Shown here: positions 9,721 through 18,347 of the stretch, piece by piece
Layout of the letters: the number at the start of each line of letters is the position of its first letter
How positions within the stretch are numbered: the first letter of the stretch is position 1
From: JBBTCJ01 sp038043285
Lineage (GTDB): Bacteria; Planctomycetota; Phycisphaerae; UBA1845
NCBI GenBank assembly: GCA_038043285.1
Contig: JBBTCJ010000034.1
Location: forward strand, 1 to 64,000
Reading direction: 5' to 3'
DNA: 64,000 nucleotides
Position numbers and translations under genes: made by a program
Notes under the pieces: model-generated
Told to the model about the DNA's origin: nothing
The model's input: the letters and a program-made list of their open reading frames with translations, nothing else
The model's database searches: none

Positions 9721-10491
9721 CTACGCATGCGCCCACACGGGCGCTCGGTTCTCCAGGAACGCCGCGATGCCCTCCTGGGCGTCGCGGAGCTTCATCAAGT
9801 CGCCGAGGTAGATCTCTTCCGCCCGGTCCAGGTGCGAAAGCAGCGATTCCCGAATGCCCACCATGATGGCCCGCTTCGCCGCCCGGACGACCGGGCGGGA
9901 AAGCTTCGTAATCCCCTCCAAGAACCGTGCCACGGAAGTCTCGAATTGTTCGGAGGGGTACACCTGGTTGACCAGACCGATTCGCTGACCCTCCGCTGCG
10001 TCTATGGTCGCGCCCAGCACCGTAAGCTCGATCGCCTTTTTCAGCCCGACTTGTAGCGGCAGAACACAGGCGGCGACCGGGGGGAACACCCCGACCTGCA
10101 CCTCCGGCTGGCCGAACTTCGCCCGGTCCGACGCCAGTACCACATCGCAGAAACACGCCAATTCGCATCCACCGCCCAGCGCCGCCCCGCCCACCGCCGC
10201 GATCGTGAGTGCATCCGTCGCGGCGAGCTTGCGGAAGATCCCGTGGAAGAGTCCGATCATGCCGGCCGTCCGCTCCGCCGTGTGGTCCGCAACGTCCACG
10301 CCCGCGCTGAAGGCCTTGCCCGCGCCCCGGATCACGATGGCTGCGAAGTCGCTCCGCGCATTCAGCGAGTCGAGCACGCGGTTGAACTCCTCCATCATCG
10401 GGATATGCAGCACGTTGAGCGGGGGACGGTTCAGCCTCAGGTCGGCGATCCCGTCTTCCACTCGAACTTCGATGAACTTGTAATCACTCAC
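9721..10491 (-). CDS. dch: Enoyl-CoA hydratase family, probably cyclohexa-1,5-diene-1-carbonyl-CoA hydratase
   Basis: This 256-residue crotonase-fold protein shows NRPPLNVLHIPMMEEFN near the N terminus, the pattern I associate with dienoyl-CoA hydratases of anaerobic benzoate degradation, rather than the usual RPxxxNAL of generic hydratases. The oxyanion-hole segments are FSAGVDVADH and GGAALGGGCELA, and the substrate helix includes FGQPEVQVGVFPP. It would add water to cyclohexa-1,5-diene-1-carbonyl-CoA produced by the reductase. It lies 57 bases downstream of the SDR gene and 96 bases upstream of the alcohol dehydrogenase in the same direction. Confidence 0.8.
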   Translation of the reverse strand: MSDYKFIEVRVEDGIADLRLNRPPLNVLHIPMMEEFNRVLDSLNARSDFAAIVIRGAGKAFSAGVDVADHTAERTAGMIGLFHGIFRKLAATDALTIAAVGGAALGGGCELACFCDVVLASDRAKFGQPEVQVGVFPPVAACVLPLQVGLKKAIELTVLGATIDAAEGQRIGLVNQVYPSEQFETSVARFLEGITKLSRPVVRAAKRAIMVGIRESLLSHLDRAEEIYLGDLMKLRDAQEGIAAFLENRAPVWAHA

Positions 10492-10548
10492 GATGATCGT
10501 CCCTGCAACGCAACCCCGGAGGGTTTCTCTTCATTCTCTATTCCGCAT

Positions 10549-11289
10549 TCAAACATACTGCCCTCCGTCCACGCGGATCACCTGACCGGTGATGAACCGA
10601 GCGCGATCAGAGCACAGGAACGCGACAAGCTCAGCCACGTCCTCCACGCGGCCCGCGCGGCCCAGCAGGATTTCATTCATTGCCTGCTTCCGGGCTTCCT
10701 CCGGCATCGCGTCGAGGATCGACGTCTCGATCAATCCGGGAGCGACGGCGCTTACCGTCACGTTGAACCGGGCGACTTCCTTGGCCAGCGCCTTGGTCAG
10801 CCCGATGACGCCGGCTTTCGCGGCGGAATAGTTTGTCTGGCCGAACTTGCCGCGGAGTCCGTTGATGCTGGCGATGTTGACGATGGCGCCCCATTCGCCG
10901 CGACGCATGAGTGGAACGACGGCCCGGCAGCAGTGGAACACCCCCGTCAGGTCCACGTCGACGACGTCGCGCCACTCCTCGTCACTCATTTTCCAAATGA
11001 CCTGATCGCGGAAGATGCCCGCGTTGTTCACTAGGATGTCGAGGCCCTCCCAGCGAGAGGCGATCGTCTCGACGGCGGCGCGGACGCCTCCCGCATCGCG
11101 CACGTCGCCGGAGATCATCAACGCCCGACGACCGAAGGAGGCGATACGATCGGTCACCCCTGAGCTTTCCGCCTCGGGGACGGCGTCATAGACGGCGACG
11201 TCGCATCCGTCCCGCGCCAGCGTCTCGGCGATGCATCGCCCGATGCCCCGCGTTCCGCCGGTGACCAAGGCTCTTCGTGGATGACTCAC
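10549..11289 (-). CDS. Short-chain dehydrogenase/reductase (3-hydroxyacyl-CoA or FabG-like)
   Basis: A GTG at 11287-11289 is preferred as start because it leaves a 31-base gap to the preceding gene, places GGAAG upstream and begins just before the cofactor fold; the open frame extends to 11367 inside the neighbour. The 246-residue protein has ALVTGGTRGIGRCIAETLA, NNAG, and the catalytic YSAAKAGVIGLTKALAKE. It ends in DGGQYV, typical of FabG/PhaB-type SDRs. In this operon it may act as a 3-hydroxypimeloyl-CoA dehydrogenase or a related 3-hydroxyacyl-CoA oxidoreductase; the sequence alone does not fix the substrate. Confidence 0.88.
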   Translation of the reverse strand: MSHPRRALVTGGTRGIGRCIAETLARDGCDVAVYDAVPEAESSGVTDRIASFGRRALMISGDVRDAGGVRAAVETIASRWEGLDILVNNAGIFRDQVIWKMSDEEWRDVVDVDLTGVFHCCRAVVPLMRRGEWGAIVNIASINGLRGKFGQTNYSAAKAGVIGLTKALAKEVARFNVTVSAVAPGLIETSILDAMPEEARKQAMNEILLGRAGRVEDVAELVAFLCSDRARFITGQVIRVDGGQYV

Positions 11290-11320
11290 GATGATTGCAC
11301 TTCCAAGAAATCGTCTGTCG

Positions 11321-12451
11321 TTAACGCACCGTGGCGACGGTCTGAATCGCCGCCCCACACTTTCCACAGAAGCCGAACTCCCGCGGGATCCCCTTCGCTC
11401 CGCACTCGGCGCAGGTCAACGCATACGGTCCCCAGGGGAACTCGCTGGAGCCGTCGGGGTCCGCCGCCCGCTTGCGCAGCCCGAGGTAATCCGCCTTCCG
11501 CTTCTCCACGAACGCGGTCATTCCCTCGTGCGGCTCAAGCGAGGTGTAGTGGATGGCTAGCCAGTCGCGAGCGTGCGGCGTCGTGGCGTGCCACGCGAGA
11601 TCCTTCCAGTAATTCACCTGGGCCTTCGTGTAGCGCGTGCATTCAAAGAACTTGTTGACGATCTGTCGGCACAGATCGTCGACCACGGCATCCAGACTCG
11701 AAAGGTCGATGCAAAACCCGTCCTTGCCTTCCACGGCTTTTTTGATTTCCGCCGCGCTGGCGCGGGACTCGAACGGCTGTTCCCAGGGGTCGGTGTTCCA
11801 GTCAGCCAGGAACGTCCGGTCGTTGCTGAAGCGGGTCCGGAACTTCCCGTCCGGCCCCTTCACCGTCGGTGCGACCGCGTTCACCATGCCCATCGAAAGC
11901 GACGTGAACGCCGGATACCGCTGGTTCAGGAAAAGGATCCCGCGAGCCTTCCGATCCCCAACGTGGATGGGAAGCCATTGCGTCGACCCGCCGCAGGCGA
12001 CCGATCCGACGCTCGTACCGACCTGGGCGATGTAAGCGTGCTCGCCCATGGCCGAGAGGTCGCAGGCCAGTTGGCTCTCGTTACCGCCGCCGACGGCCAT
12101 TCCGTTCAAGCGGGCGATGACCGGTTTGGCGCAGTTGGTGATCGACTCGATGTACGCCTTGAAGCAGGTCATGTACTTCCAGTAGTCGCGTGGCTTCTGG
12201 GTGTAGGACTTCTGATACTCCTTCACGTCGCCGCCGGTGCAGAAAGCCTTGTCCCCCGTACCGGTGAAAACGACGACCGCCACGCCATCATCCCAGGAAG
12301 CATCCTGAAAAGCGGCCGCCAGCTCCTGCAATGCCGGCGTGCTGTAGGCGTTATAGTTCTGCGGCCGGTCGATCGTAATCCGGGCTACCCAATCCCGTTT
12401 CTCGTACTGCACTTCCTGGAACTGTGGAGAGCGTTTCGGGAACATACTCAT
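11321..12451 (-). CDS. oah: 6-oxocyclohex-1-ene-1-carbonyl-CoA hydrolase-like (Oah/BamA) crotonase with C-terminal zinc-ribbon-like tail
   Basis: From the ATG at 12449-12451 (GGAG six bases upstream) the protein has 376 residues, longer than ordinary crotonases and matching the ring-opening hydrolase family size. It has ITIDRPQNYNAYSTPAL, an oxyanion segment FCTGGDVKEY, NGMAVGGGNE, and GTSVGSVACGGST. The insertion-rich C-terminal half is characteristic of this subfamily. The last 30 residues contain CAECG and CGKCG pairs, a four-cysteine arrangement that could bind zinc. The enzyme would hydrate and cleave the ring C-C bond to give 3-hydroxypimeloyl-CoA. It is the first gene of the leftward operon, just behind the promoter with the palindromic operator. 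Confidence 0.8.
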   Translation of the reverse strand: MSMFPKRSPQFQEVQYEKRDWVARITIDRPQNYNAYSTPALQELAAAFQDASWDDGVAVVVFTGTGDKAFCTGGDVKEYQKSYTQKPRDYWKYMTCFKAYIESITNCAKPVIARLNGMAVGGGNESQLACDLSAMGEHAYIAQVGTSVGSVACGGSTQWLPIHVGDRKARGILFLNQRYPAFTSLSMGMVNAVAPTVKGPDGKFRTRFSNDRTFLADWNTDPWEQPFESRASAAEIKKAVEGKDGFCIDLSSLDAVVDDLCRQIVNKFFECTRYTKAQVNYWKDLAWHATTPHARDWLAIHYTSLEPHEGMTAFVEKRKADYLGLRKRAADPDGSSEFPWGPYALTCAECGAKGIPREFGFCGKCGAAIQTVATVR

Positions 12452-12510
12452 GTCGGTGCTCCAAGCGTGAACCAGAGACTCCGCCCGCATCCGAGTCCGA
12501 TTGCCAACAC

Positions 12511-12536
12511 ATTGTACGAACGAACGTTCGTTCGTA
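12511..12536 (-). promoter_or_regulatory. Promoter -10 overlapping a 22-bp perfect palindromic operator
   Basis: Bases 12515-12536 form a perfect palindrome whose half site is TACGAACGAAC. On the minus strand its end overlaps TACAAT (12516-12511), a near-consensus -10 hexamer; no strong -35 is visible. The start codon of the first catabolic gene is about 60 bases further on. A bound regulator here would block transcription, and the divergent TetR gene is the obvious candidate. Confidence 0.75.
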
Positions 12537-12687
12537 TTTCATGCTCCACAAGTGCCCGAAAGCCTTCCGCTGCTTTCGGGCCTGGAACCGAGCCTAGTCC
12601 TTAAATCTCGCCGATTTGACGAGCGTTGTCAAGAAAATATTCCGATTTTCTTGTTGACAGACGACGCGCAGGACGTCATCCTGGAAC

Positions 12688-12756
12688 GAAACAATTGTTC
12701 GATACGCATGGGCTTCATTGTTGATGATTTCCACAAGAGTAGAACAAATGTTCGAT
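12688..12756 (+). promoter_or_regulatory. Two operator-like inverted motifs before and over the TetR start
   Basis: GAAACAATTGTTCGAT (12688-12703) and GAACAAATGTTCGAT (12742-12756) share the GAAC...GTTC symmetry of the 22-bp palindrome but are imperfect. The second covers the proposed TetR start codon. Further upstream, TTGACA at about 12654 follows an inverted repeat and is a possible -35. They could serve autoregulation. Confidence 0.4.
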
Positions 12757-13401
12757 CGTGGGACGGGCGGGCAGGGCGCAAGTTCCGATAACCGCGAAAG
12801 TTACGACGATCGGCTCAACCACATTCTCGCCGCCGCCACCGATGTCATTGCTCGCGTGGGGTACGAGAAAGCCTCCATGCGGCAGGTCGCCTCCGCCGCC
12901 GGGGTTAGCCTGGCCGGCATGTACCACTACTTTGACAGCAAGGAACGAATGCTCTTTCTCATCCAGTTCCGAGCGTTCTCGGCCCTGCTGAGCACCTTAA
13001 AGGAGAAGCTGCACGGAGTGGACGACCCCGTTGAACAGCTGCGCGGGATGGTCCGCAACCACGTCGCGTATTTCGCCGCCAACATCGCGGCCTTGAAGGC
13101 CTGTTCCCATGAACTGGATTCGCTGTCCGGGTCGGCCTATGAGGAGGTCCGCCAGATCCGGCGGGACTACTACGCGTTGACGCGTTCGATCGTCGAGCGG
13201 ATTCTCGCACAGCGGCCCAATGGCGTTGCCATCGACCATCACCTGGCCACCATGTGCTTGTTCAGCATGTTGAATTGGCTTTATCGCTGGTATCAGCCCG
13301 GTCGGCGTCGCTCGCCGGCCGCGCTGGCGAACCAGATTTCGGACCAGTTTCTCAACGGGCTGCTGGGAAGCCCGGCCACGCGGAACGGATCCACGGGGTG
13401 A
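12748..13401 (+). CDS. TetR/AcrR-family transcriptional regulator
   Basis: The ATG at 12748 has AAGAG eight bases upstream; an ATG at 12724 in the same frame is the alternative. The roughly 217-residue protein has a classic TetR DNA-binding head (ILAAATDVIARVGYEKAS, then QVASAAGVSLAGMYHYF) and a helical C-terminal ligand domain. It is divergent from the leftward catabolic operon and is followed 50 bases later by the molybdoenzyme genes. FadR/PaaR-like TetR proteins commonly sense acyl-CoA esters, so an aromatic acyl-CoA effector is plausible here, as inference. The palindrome at 12515-12536 is its likely target. Confidence 0.92.
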   Translation: MFDRGTGGQGASSDNRESYDDRLNHILAAATDVIARVGYEKASMRQVASAAGVSLAGMYHYFDSKERMLFLIQFRAFSALLSTLKEKLHGVDDPVEQLRGMVRNHVAYFAANIAALKACSHELDSLSGSAYEEVRQIRRDYYALTRSIVERILAQRPNGVAIDHHLATMCLFSMLNWLYRWYQPGRRRSPAALANQISDQFLNGLLGSPATRNGSTG

Positions 13402-13451
13402 TCTCGCGGGTTGCGACGCGGCGGCGGACCGACTGCGGGGGAGTGTCGTCC

Positions 13452-14333
13452 TTGTACGTCCCAACGGTGGAATGGCACGAGGCTGAATCGCTTTCGGCGG
13501 CGACCGAGTTGATGCACCGCTTCGGCGCTTCCGCCCGGTTCCTCGCCGGCGGCACCGACGTGTTGGTGGACTTGAAGTCGGGTCGCAACGCGGCCCTACA
13601 CCTGATTTCGCTGAATCGCATTCCCCACCTTCGGGGGATTTCATCCGATGCCGCGGGCATGCGCATCGGCGCCCTGACCACGCCGAACGAACTTCTCGAT
13701 TCCGAACTCGTGCGGAAGGATTTCTCTCCTCTCCTGGACGCCGTATCGGAGATGGCCGCCCCGCAGGTGCGGAACATGGCCACCGTCGGCGGGAACATCG
13801 CCAGCGCGATTCCTTCAGCCGATCTACCCCCCATTCTGACGGTGATGAACGCCCAGGTCGTGCTCTGGTCTCCCCGTGGCGAGCGAGTGATTTCCCTGGA
13901 GGAATTTTTCGTCGGGCCGAGGCGCTCGTTAAAGGCCGCCGACGAGATCCTGACGTATGTGCTCGTGCCGAACATGCGGAAGAACTTCGGCGCCGCCTAC
14001 GCCCGGTTCGCGCTTCGATCCGCCAACGCCTGCGCCGTTGCAGGCGTGGCCGCGGGACTGCGGTTGTCGCCCGCGGGACTTGTCGAGGACGTGAAGCTCA
14101 CGCTTTGCGCCGTCGCGCCCACGCCGAAACCAGTTCCCGCCGTGGGCGAGGTTCTCTCGGGCCGGCGCCCCGATGATGCGACGTTGCAGCAAGCCGCAAC
14201 CGCCGCCATGCAGGCGTCTGAACCCATTTCCGACATTCGCGGATCGGCCGAGTTCCGCCGCGAAATCGTCGCCGTGCTGGCCCGCCGCGCGTTGGACCAG
14301 GCCATCGTTCGAGCGAAGGGAAACGCCGCATGA
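13452..14333 (+). CDS. FAD-binding subunit of a xanthine-dehydrogenase-family enzyme (4-hydroxybenzoyl-CoA reductase beta-like)
   Basis: I choose the TTG at 13452, with GGGGGAG eight bases upstream; a GTG at 13443 is the alternative. The 293-residue protein has the PCMH-type FAD motifs FLAGGTDVLVD (about residues 30-40) and ATVGGNIASAIPSADLPP (about 110-127). True 4-hydroxybenzoyl-CoA reductase beta subunits carry an inserted loop with four cysteines for a [4Fe-4S] cluster; only two scattered cysteines are visible here, so that loop seems absent and the protein is closer to ordinary CoxM/XdhB subunits. It overlaps the next gene by four bases. Confidence 0.88.
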   Translation: MYVPTVEWHEAESLSAATELMHRFGASARFLAGGTDVLVDLKSGRNAALHLISLNRIPHLRGISSDAAGMRIGALTTPNELLDSELVRKDFSPLLDAVSEMAAPQVRNMATVGGNIASAIPSADLPPILTVMNAQVVLWSPRGERVISLEEFFVGPRRSLKAADEILTYVLVPNMRKNFGAAYARFALRSANACAVAGVAAGLRLSPAGLVEDVKLTLCAVAPTPKPVPAVGEVLSGRRPDDATLQQAATAAMQASEPISDIRGSAEFRREIVAVLARRALDQAIVRAKGNAA

Positions 14334-17326
14334 GCCGCGCGCTGAGTTTGCGGATCAACGGAAACACGTATCACGCCGCGGCCCAGCCGGGCGACACGCT
14401 GCTGGACGTCTTGCGCGAGAAACTTCGCCTCACCGGCACGAAGAAGGGCTGCAACGTCGGCGACTGTGGCGCTTGCACGGTGCTGGTCGACGGCACGCCG
14501 ATGAACGCGTGCCTGTTGCTCGCGGCGGAGCTTCGTGATCGGCACGTCACGACGATTGAAGGCATCGCCCGGAACGGGCAACTTACACCGGTGCAACGAG
14601 CGTTCATGGAAGAGGGGGCCATCCAGTGCGGCTATTGCACGCCCGGCATGGTGCTGTCCGCGACCGCGTTGCTCGCACAAAACCCGACACCGACCTCGGA
14701 GCAGATCAAGAACGCGTTGGCCGGGAATCTCTGCCGCTGCACGGGATATACCGGCATCATGCGGGCGATGGAGCGATGCGCCAATCGCCGCAGCGACGGC
14801 ACCTGCGCGAAGAAGTGCTCCGATGACCATGCGTCGCGCTGGACACCGCAGGTTCAGAAGGACGACGGCGCTTCGGGTCGATCGGACTATCGCCCCGGCG
14901 ACGGCGGATTTGCATCGGTCGGCGTATCGATTCAACGAGTGGACTCCGGCGACAAGGTCACCGGACGAGCGGTCTATACCGACGACATCCAGCTTCCCAA
15001 CATGGTCCACGGGAAGATCCTCGGCTCGCCGATCGCGCATGGCCGCATCCGGCGCATCGACATATCGAAGGCCGCCGCCCTGGATGGCGTCCTGGCGATC
15101 CTCACCGGTGCGGACGTGCCGGACACGATGTACGGCGTTTCGCCGGCGCGCTACGATGAGCACGTTCTCGCCAAGGACAAGGTGCGGCACGTCGGCGACG
15201 AAGTCGCGGCGGTCGCGGCCATCGACGAACGAACCGCCGAGGCGGCGCTGAAACTGATCGACGTTGAATACGAAGAGTTTCCGCCGGTACTCGACGCGCT
15301 GGAGGCGGTCAAACCAGGCGCGCCGCTGGTCCACGAACGCTACGAGCGGAACATCAACACCCACGTGGATCATAGCTTCGGCGACGTTGACAAGGGGTTC
15401 GCCGAGTCACACCACGTGCGCGAGGAGACGTTTACCGGCAACTTCATCTACCAATGTCCGCTCGAGCCGCACGCCGCGATTGCGACCTGGGACCACGATG
15501 GGACGCTGGTTCTGTACACTTCGACGCAGGTTCCGCACTACGTTCAGTACATGATGGCCCACGTGCTGCACCTGCCGCTGGGCAAGATTCGCGTGATTCG
15601 ACCCGTTGTCGGCGGAGGGTTCGGCGGCAAGGCCGAAACCACTCCGCTCGATCTGTGCGCGGCCTTGCTGAGTCGCAAGCTCGATCGTCCCGTAAAGATG
15701 ACCTACTCCCGCGAGGAGATGTTCCACCATGGCCGCGGTCGGCACAAGCAGCACATGTGCTTCAAGCTCGGCGTGGACCACCACGGTCGGATCAAAGCCT
15801 TCAAGAGCGAGATTCATCTCGATGGTGGAGCGTACTCCTCGTTCGGCGTGGCGACGGCCTACTACGCGGGCAGCGTGGTCCCGACACTGTATCACATTCC
15901 CAGCTACAAATACGACGGCTACCGCGTAATGACCAACAAGCCCGCCTGCGGGGCCATGCGCGGACACGGCGTGCCCCAGCCGCGGTTCGCGTTCGAATGC
16001 CTGCTAAGCATGATCGCCGACGATATGGGCATAGACCCCGTCGAAATCCGCCGCCGCAACGCCATGACGCCGAACACCAAAACGGTCAACGAGATGGACG
16101 TCGGCAGTTGCGAATTCCTGGCGACCTTGAAGGCGGCCGCGGAAAAGTCCGCGTGGGACACGAAGTACGGACAGTTGCCCAAAGGCAAGGGAATCGGCAT
16201 CGGCTGCGGGGGGTTCGTCTCCGGCGCCGGCTACTGCATCTATCGCGGACAGGTGCAGTTGTCGCACGAGAAGGGGCGCGAATCGTTCCAGAAACGCTCC
16301 ATTTTTCCCCACGCCAACGCGGTGGTGAAGATCAGCGAGGACGGGATGGCGGCCGTGCTGATGATCGGCGCCGCAGAGATTGGGCAAGGGAGTGACACGG
16401 TCCTGACCCAAATGTGCGCGGAAGCGTTGGGGATTCCCGTTTCGCGCATGCGAATTCGCAGCGAGGATAGCGATATTTCGCCGTTGGACCTCGGCGCGTA
16501 CTCGTCACGGGTGACGCTGATGGCCGGTCATGCGGTCTCCCGCGCCGCGGCGGCGGTGATCGAAAAGATGCGGCCATACGCCGCAAGTTTGCTCGGTTGC
16601 GCCCCGTCCTGCGTCGAAGCCCGCGACGCCGGGTGGTTCGTTGTCGGCGGCAAGGGCAACGCTGGTGATGGGAACGGGCGACCTGCGGCTTGCGCGTCCG
16701 ACTCCGCGGGGGTGCCTTGGGAGGAGGTCGCTCGAAAGTATTTCAACGACAACGGACCGCTGGTCGGCACCGGAGCTTACAAGCCTCCGGAAGGACTCGG
16801 AGGCGACTACAAAGGCTCGACGGTCGGAACCAGCCCTGCCTACTCGTTCGGAACCGCGATCTGCGAAGCCACGGTCGATCTGGAAACGGGGAAGGTCAAG
16901 ATTGATCGTTTCACCGACTACCACGACTGCGGAACGCCGATCAACCCCATGGCGGTCCACGGACAGGTCGAAGGCGCCGTCGTCATGGGCGCAAGCGAAA
17001 CCATCCTCGAGGACGTTCAGTTCGATGAAAAGGGGAGGATCCTCAACCCCAACCTGCACGGGTACCTCATCATGTCCATCAAGGACGCTCCGGAAATCTT
17101 CAGCGGGTTGGTCGATTCTTACGAGCCTCGCGGACCCTTCGGCGCCAAGGAGATCGGCGAGGGCAGCACGCTGCCGGTCCTCGGAGCTGTCGCTCACGCC
17201 ATCGCCAACGCCACCGGAGTGTGGATCAAGGACTTGCCCATCACGCCGGAAAAGATACTCTGGGCATTGCGGAATTGTCGGGCCGGTGCAGCCGTAACGA
17301 CGACTCCATCAACGATCTCCGTGTAA
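14330..17326 (+). CDS. Fused [2Fe-2S] and molybdopterin subunits, 4-hydroxybenzoyl-CoA reductase-like
   Basis: This 998-residue protein joins two subunits usually encoded separately. Residues 1-150 form the iron-sulfur subunit, with cysteines 41, 46, 49 and 61 for the plant-type cluster and 100, 103, 135 and 137 for the second cluster (QCGYCTPG, CRCTGY). From about residue 185 the molybdenum subunit begins, with VVGGGFGGKAE, ACGAMRGHG, GAYSSRVTLMAGHA and the C-terminal GPFGAKEIGEGS whose Glu941 is the expected catalytic base. The molybdenum part resembles the HcrA alpha subunit, consistent with reductive removal of the para-hydroxyl of 4-hydroxybenzoyl-CoA; another aromatic or purine substrate cannot be excluded. 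XdhC and MocA maturation genes lie at 25-27 kb. Confidence 0.88.
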   Translation: MSRALSLRINGNTYHAAAQPGDTLLDVLREKLRLTGTKKGCNVGDCGACTVLVDGTPMNACLLLAAELRDRHVTTIEGIARNGQLTPVQRAFMEEGAIQCGYCTPGMVLSATALLAQNPTPTSEQIKNALAGNLCRCTGYTGIMRAMERCANRRSDGTCAKKCSDDHASRWTPQVQKDDGASGRSDYRPGDGGFASVGVSIQRVDSGDKVTGRAVYTDDIQLPNMVHGKILGSPIAHGRIRRIDISKAAALDGVLAILTGADVPDTMYGVSPARYDEHVLAKDKVRHVGDEVAAVAAIDERTAEAALKLIDVEYEEFPPVLDALEAVKPGAPLVHERYERNINTHVDHSFGDVDKGFAESHHVREETFTGNFIYQCPLEPHAAIATWDHDGTLVLYTSTQVPHYVQYMMAHVLHLPLGKIRVIRPVVGGGFGGKAETTPLDLCAALLSRKLDRPVKMTYSREEMFHHGRGRHKQHMCFKLGVDHHGRIKAFKSEIHLDGGAYSSFGVATAYYAGSVVPTLYHIPSYKYDGYRVMTNKPACGAMRGHGVPQPRFAFECLLSMIADDMGIDPVEIRRRNAMTPNTKTVNEMDVGSCEFLATLKAAAEKSAWDTKYGQLPKGKGIGIGCGGFVSGAGYCIYRGQVQLSHEKGRESFQKRSIFPHANAVVKISEDGMAAVLMIGAAEIGQGSDTVLTQMCAEALGIPVSRMRIRSEDSDISPLDLGAYSSRVTLMAGHAVSRAAAAVIEKMRPYAASLLGCAPSCVEARDAGWFVVGGKGNAGDGNGRPAACASDSAGVPWEEVARKYFNDNGPLVGTGAYKPPEGLGGDYKGSTVGTSPAYSFGTAICEATVDLETGKVKIDRFTDYHDCGTPINPMAVHGQVEGAVVMGASETILEDVQFDEKGRILNPNLHGYLIMSIKDAPEIFSGLVDSYEPRGPFGAKEIGEGSTLPVLGAVAHAIANATGVWIKDLPITPEKILWALRNCRAGAAVTTTPSTISV

Positions 17327-17356
17327 ACCCGCCGGGGTCCGAGGCGCGACGGCGAG

Positions 17357-17944
17357 ATGAACTCCCAAACCTCAGCCGTCATCTTCGACCTGGACGGTAC
17401 ACTCACGCGGCCCCATCTGGATTTTGACGCCATTCGCGCCGAAATCGGTATCGTCAACGGCCCGATACTGGAGGCCATCGAGCGAATGGACGACTCCTCG
17501 CGCCGCCGCGCGGAGGAAATCCTGCTCCACCACGAATGGGACGCCGCGAGAAACGCCGTCCTGTACGACGGGGCGGTCGACGTGCTTCGCGAGTGCCGAG
17601 ATCACGGTCTTCGGACCGCGGTGATGACCCGCAACTGCCGTCCGATCGTGGATTACCTCGTTCGAACGCACGGATTGAGGTTCGACGCGGTGCGCACTCG
17701 TGAGGACGGAGCGATCAAACCATCTCCGGAACCCGTACTCTCCATCTGCCGCGAGCTTGGCAGCGATCCCCGCAAGAGCTGGGTCGTGGGGGACTATCTG
17801 TTCGACATTCTGTCCGGCGAAGCGGCGGGGACCAGAACCGTATTGATGATCGGCGACGGACCGGAACCGGAGTATGCGGATCGCGCAAGCCACATCATTC
17901 GTTCGCTGGGCGAGTTGTCGTCCCTGGTCACCGTCAGCCCGTAA
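17357..17944 (+). CDS. HAD-superfamily hydrolase (phosphoglycolate-phosphatase-like)
   Basis: This 195-residue protein carries HAD motif I AVIFDLDGTLTRP at residues 7-19, motif II TAVMTRN, the lysine of AIKPSPEP and motif IV VVGDYLFDILSG. It starts 30 bases after the molybdoenzyme gene and is probably in the same transcript, though no link to the enzyme is evident. The substrate is unknown; small phosphate esters are typical. Its 3' end overlaps the convergent DUF454 gene by 11 bases. Confidence 0.85.
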   Translation: MNSQTSAVIFDLDGTLTRPHLDFDAIRAEIGIVNGPILEAIERMDDSSRRRAEEILLHHEWDAARNAVLYDGAVDVLRECRDHGLRTAVMTRNCRPIVDYLVRTHGLRFDAVRTREDGAIKPSPEPVLSICRELGSDPRKSWVVGDYLFDILSGEAAGTRTVLMIGDGPEPEYADRASHIIRSLGELSSLVTVSP

Positions 17945-18347
17945 CCTCAACGCTCGGCGGCGGCGACAGATTGACAGTCTGCAACGTCTTCATTCGCAGC
18001 AACATCACCATCCAGAACAACCAGATGCCGCCCAGGAACACCTTCACCCCGGGAACGGGCGCGACGTAGGTGCTGAAAGCCATCACGATGGTAAGCGATG
18101 AACCGATCCGCAGTTTTTGCGTCCGGGTCAAACCATTTCGGTTCCGGAACGCGGAGATGTAGGGGCCAAGTCGTGGATGGCTCAGAAGCCAGCCGTGCAG
18201 GCGCGGATCGCTTCGTGCGAACAGGTAGGCCGCGAGCAGTAGAAACGGCGTCGTCGGGAGCAGCGGCAAGAAGATGCCCGCGGTTCCCAGAGCGACGTTA
18301 AAGATCCCCAGGGCTGTGAGTATCGTTCTCCTCAATCCGTTGCTCAT
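17934..18347 (-). CDS. DUF454 (YbaN-family) inner-membrane protein
   Basis: The 137-residue protein has hydrophobic segments near residues 8-45 (GIFLPLLPTTPFLLLAAYLF) and 85-118. The PLLPTTPFLLLAA pattern followed by FARSDPRLHGWLLSHPRLG is diagnostic of the YbaN/DUF454 family. Function is not established for the family. It follows topA on the same strand after 135 bases and runs convergently into the HAD gene. Confidence 0.85.
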   Translation of the reverse strand: MSNGLRRTILTALGIFNVALGTAGIFLPLLPTTPFLLLAAYLFARSDPRLHGWLLSHPRLGPYISAFRNRNGLTRTQKLRIGSSLTIVMAFSTYVAPVPGVKVFLGGIWLFWMVMLLRMKTLQTVNLSPPPSVEVTG

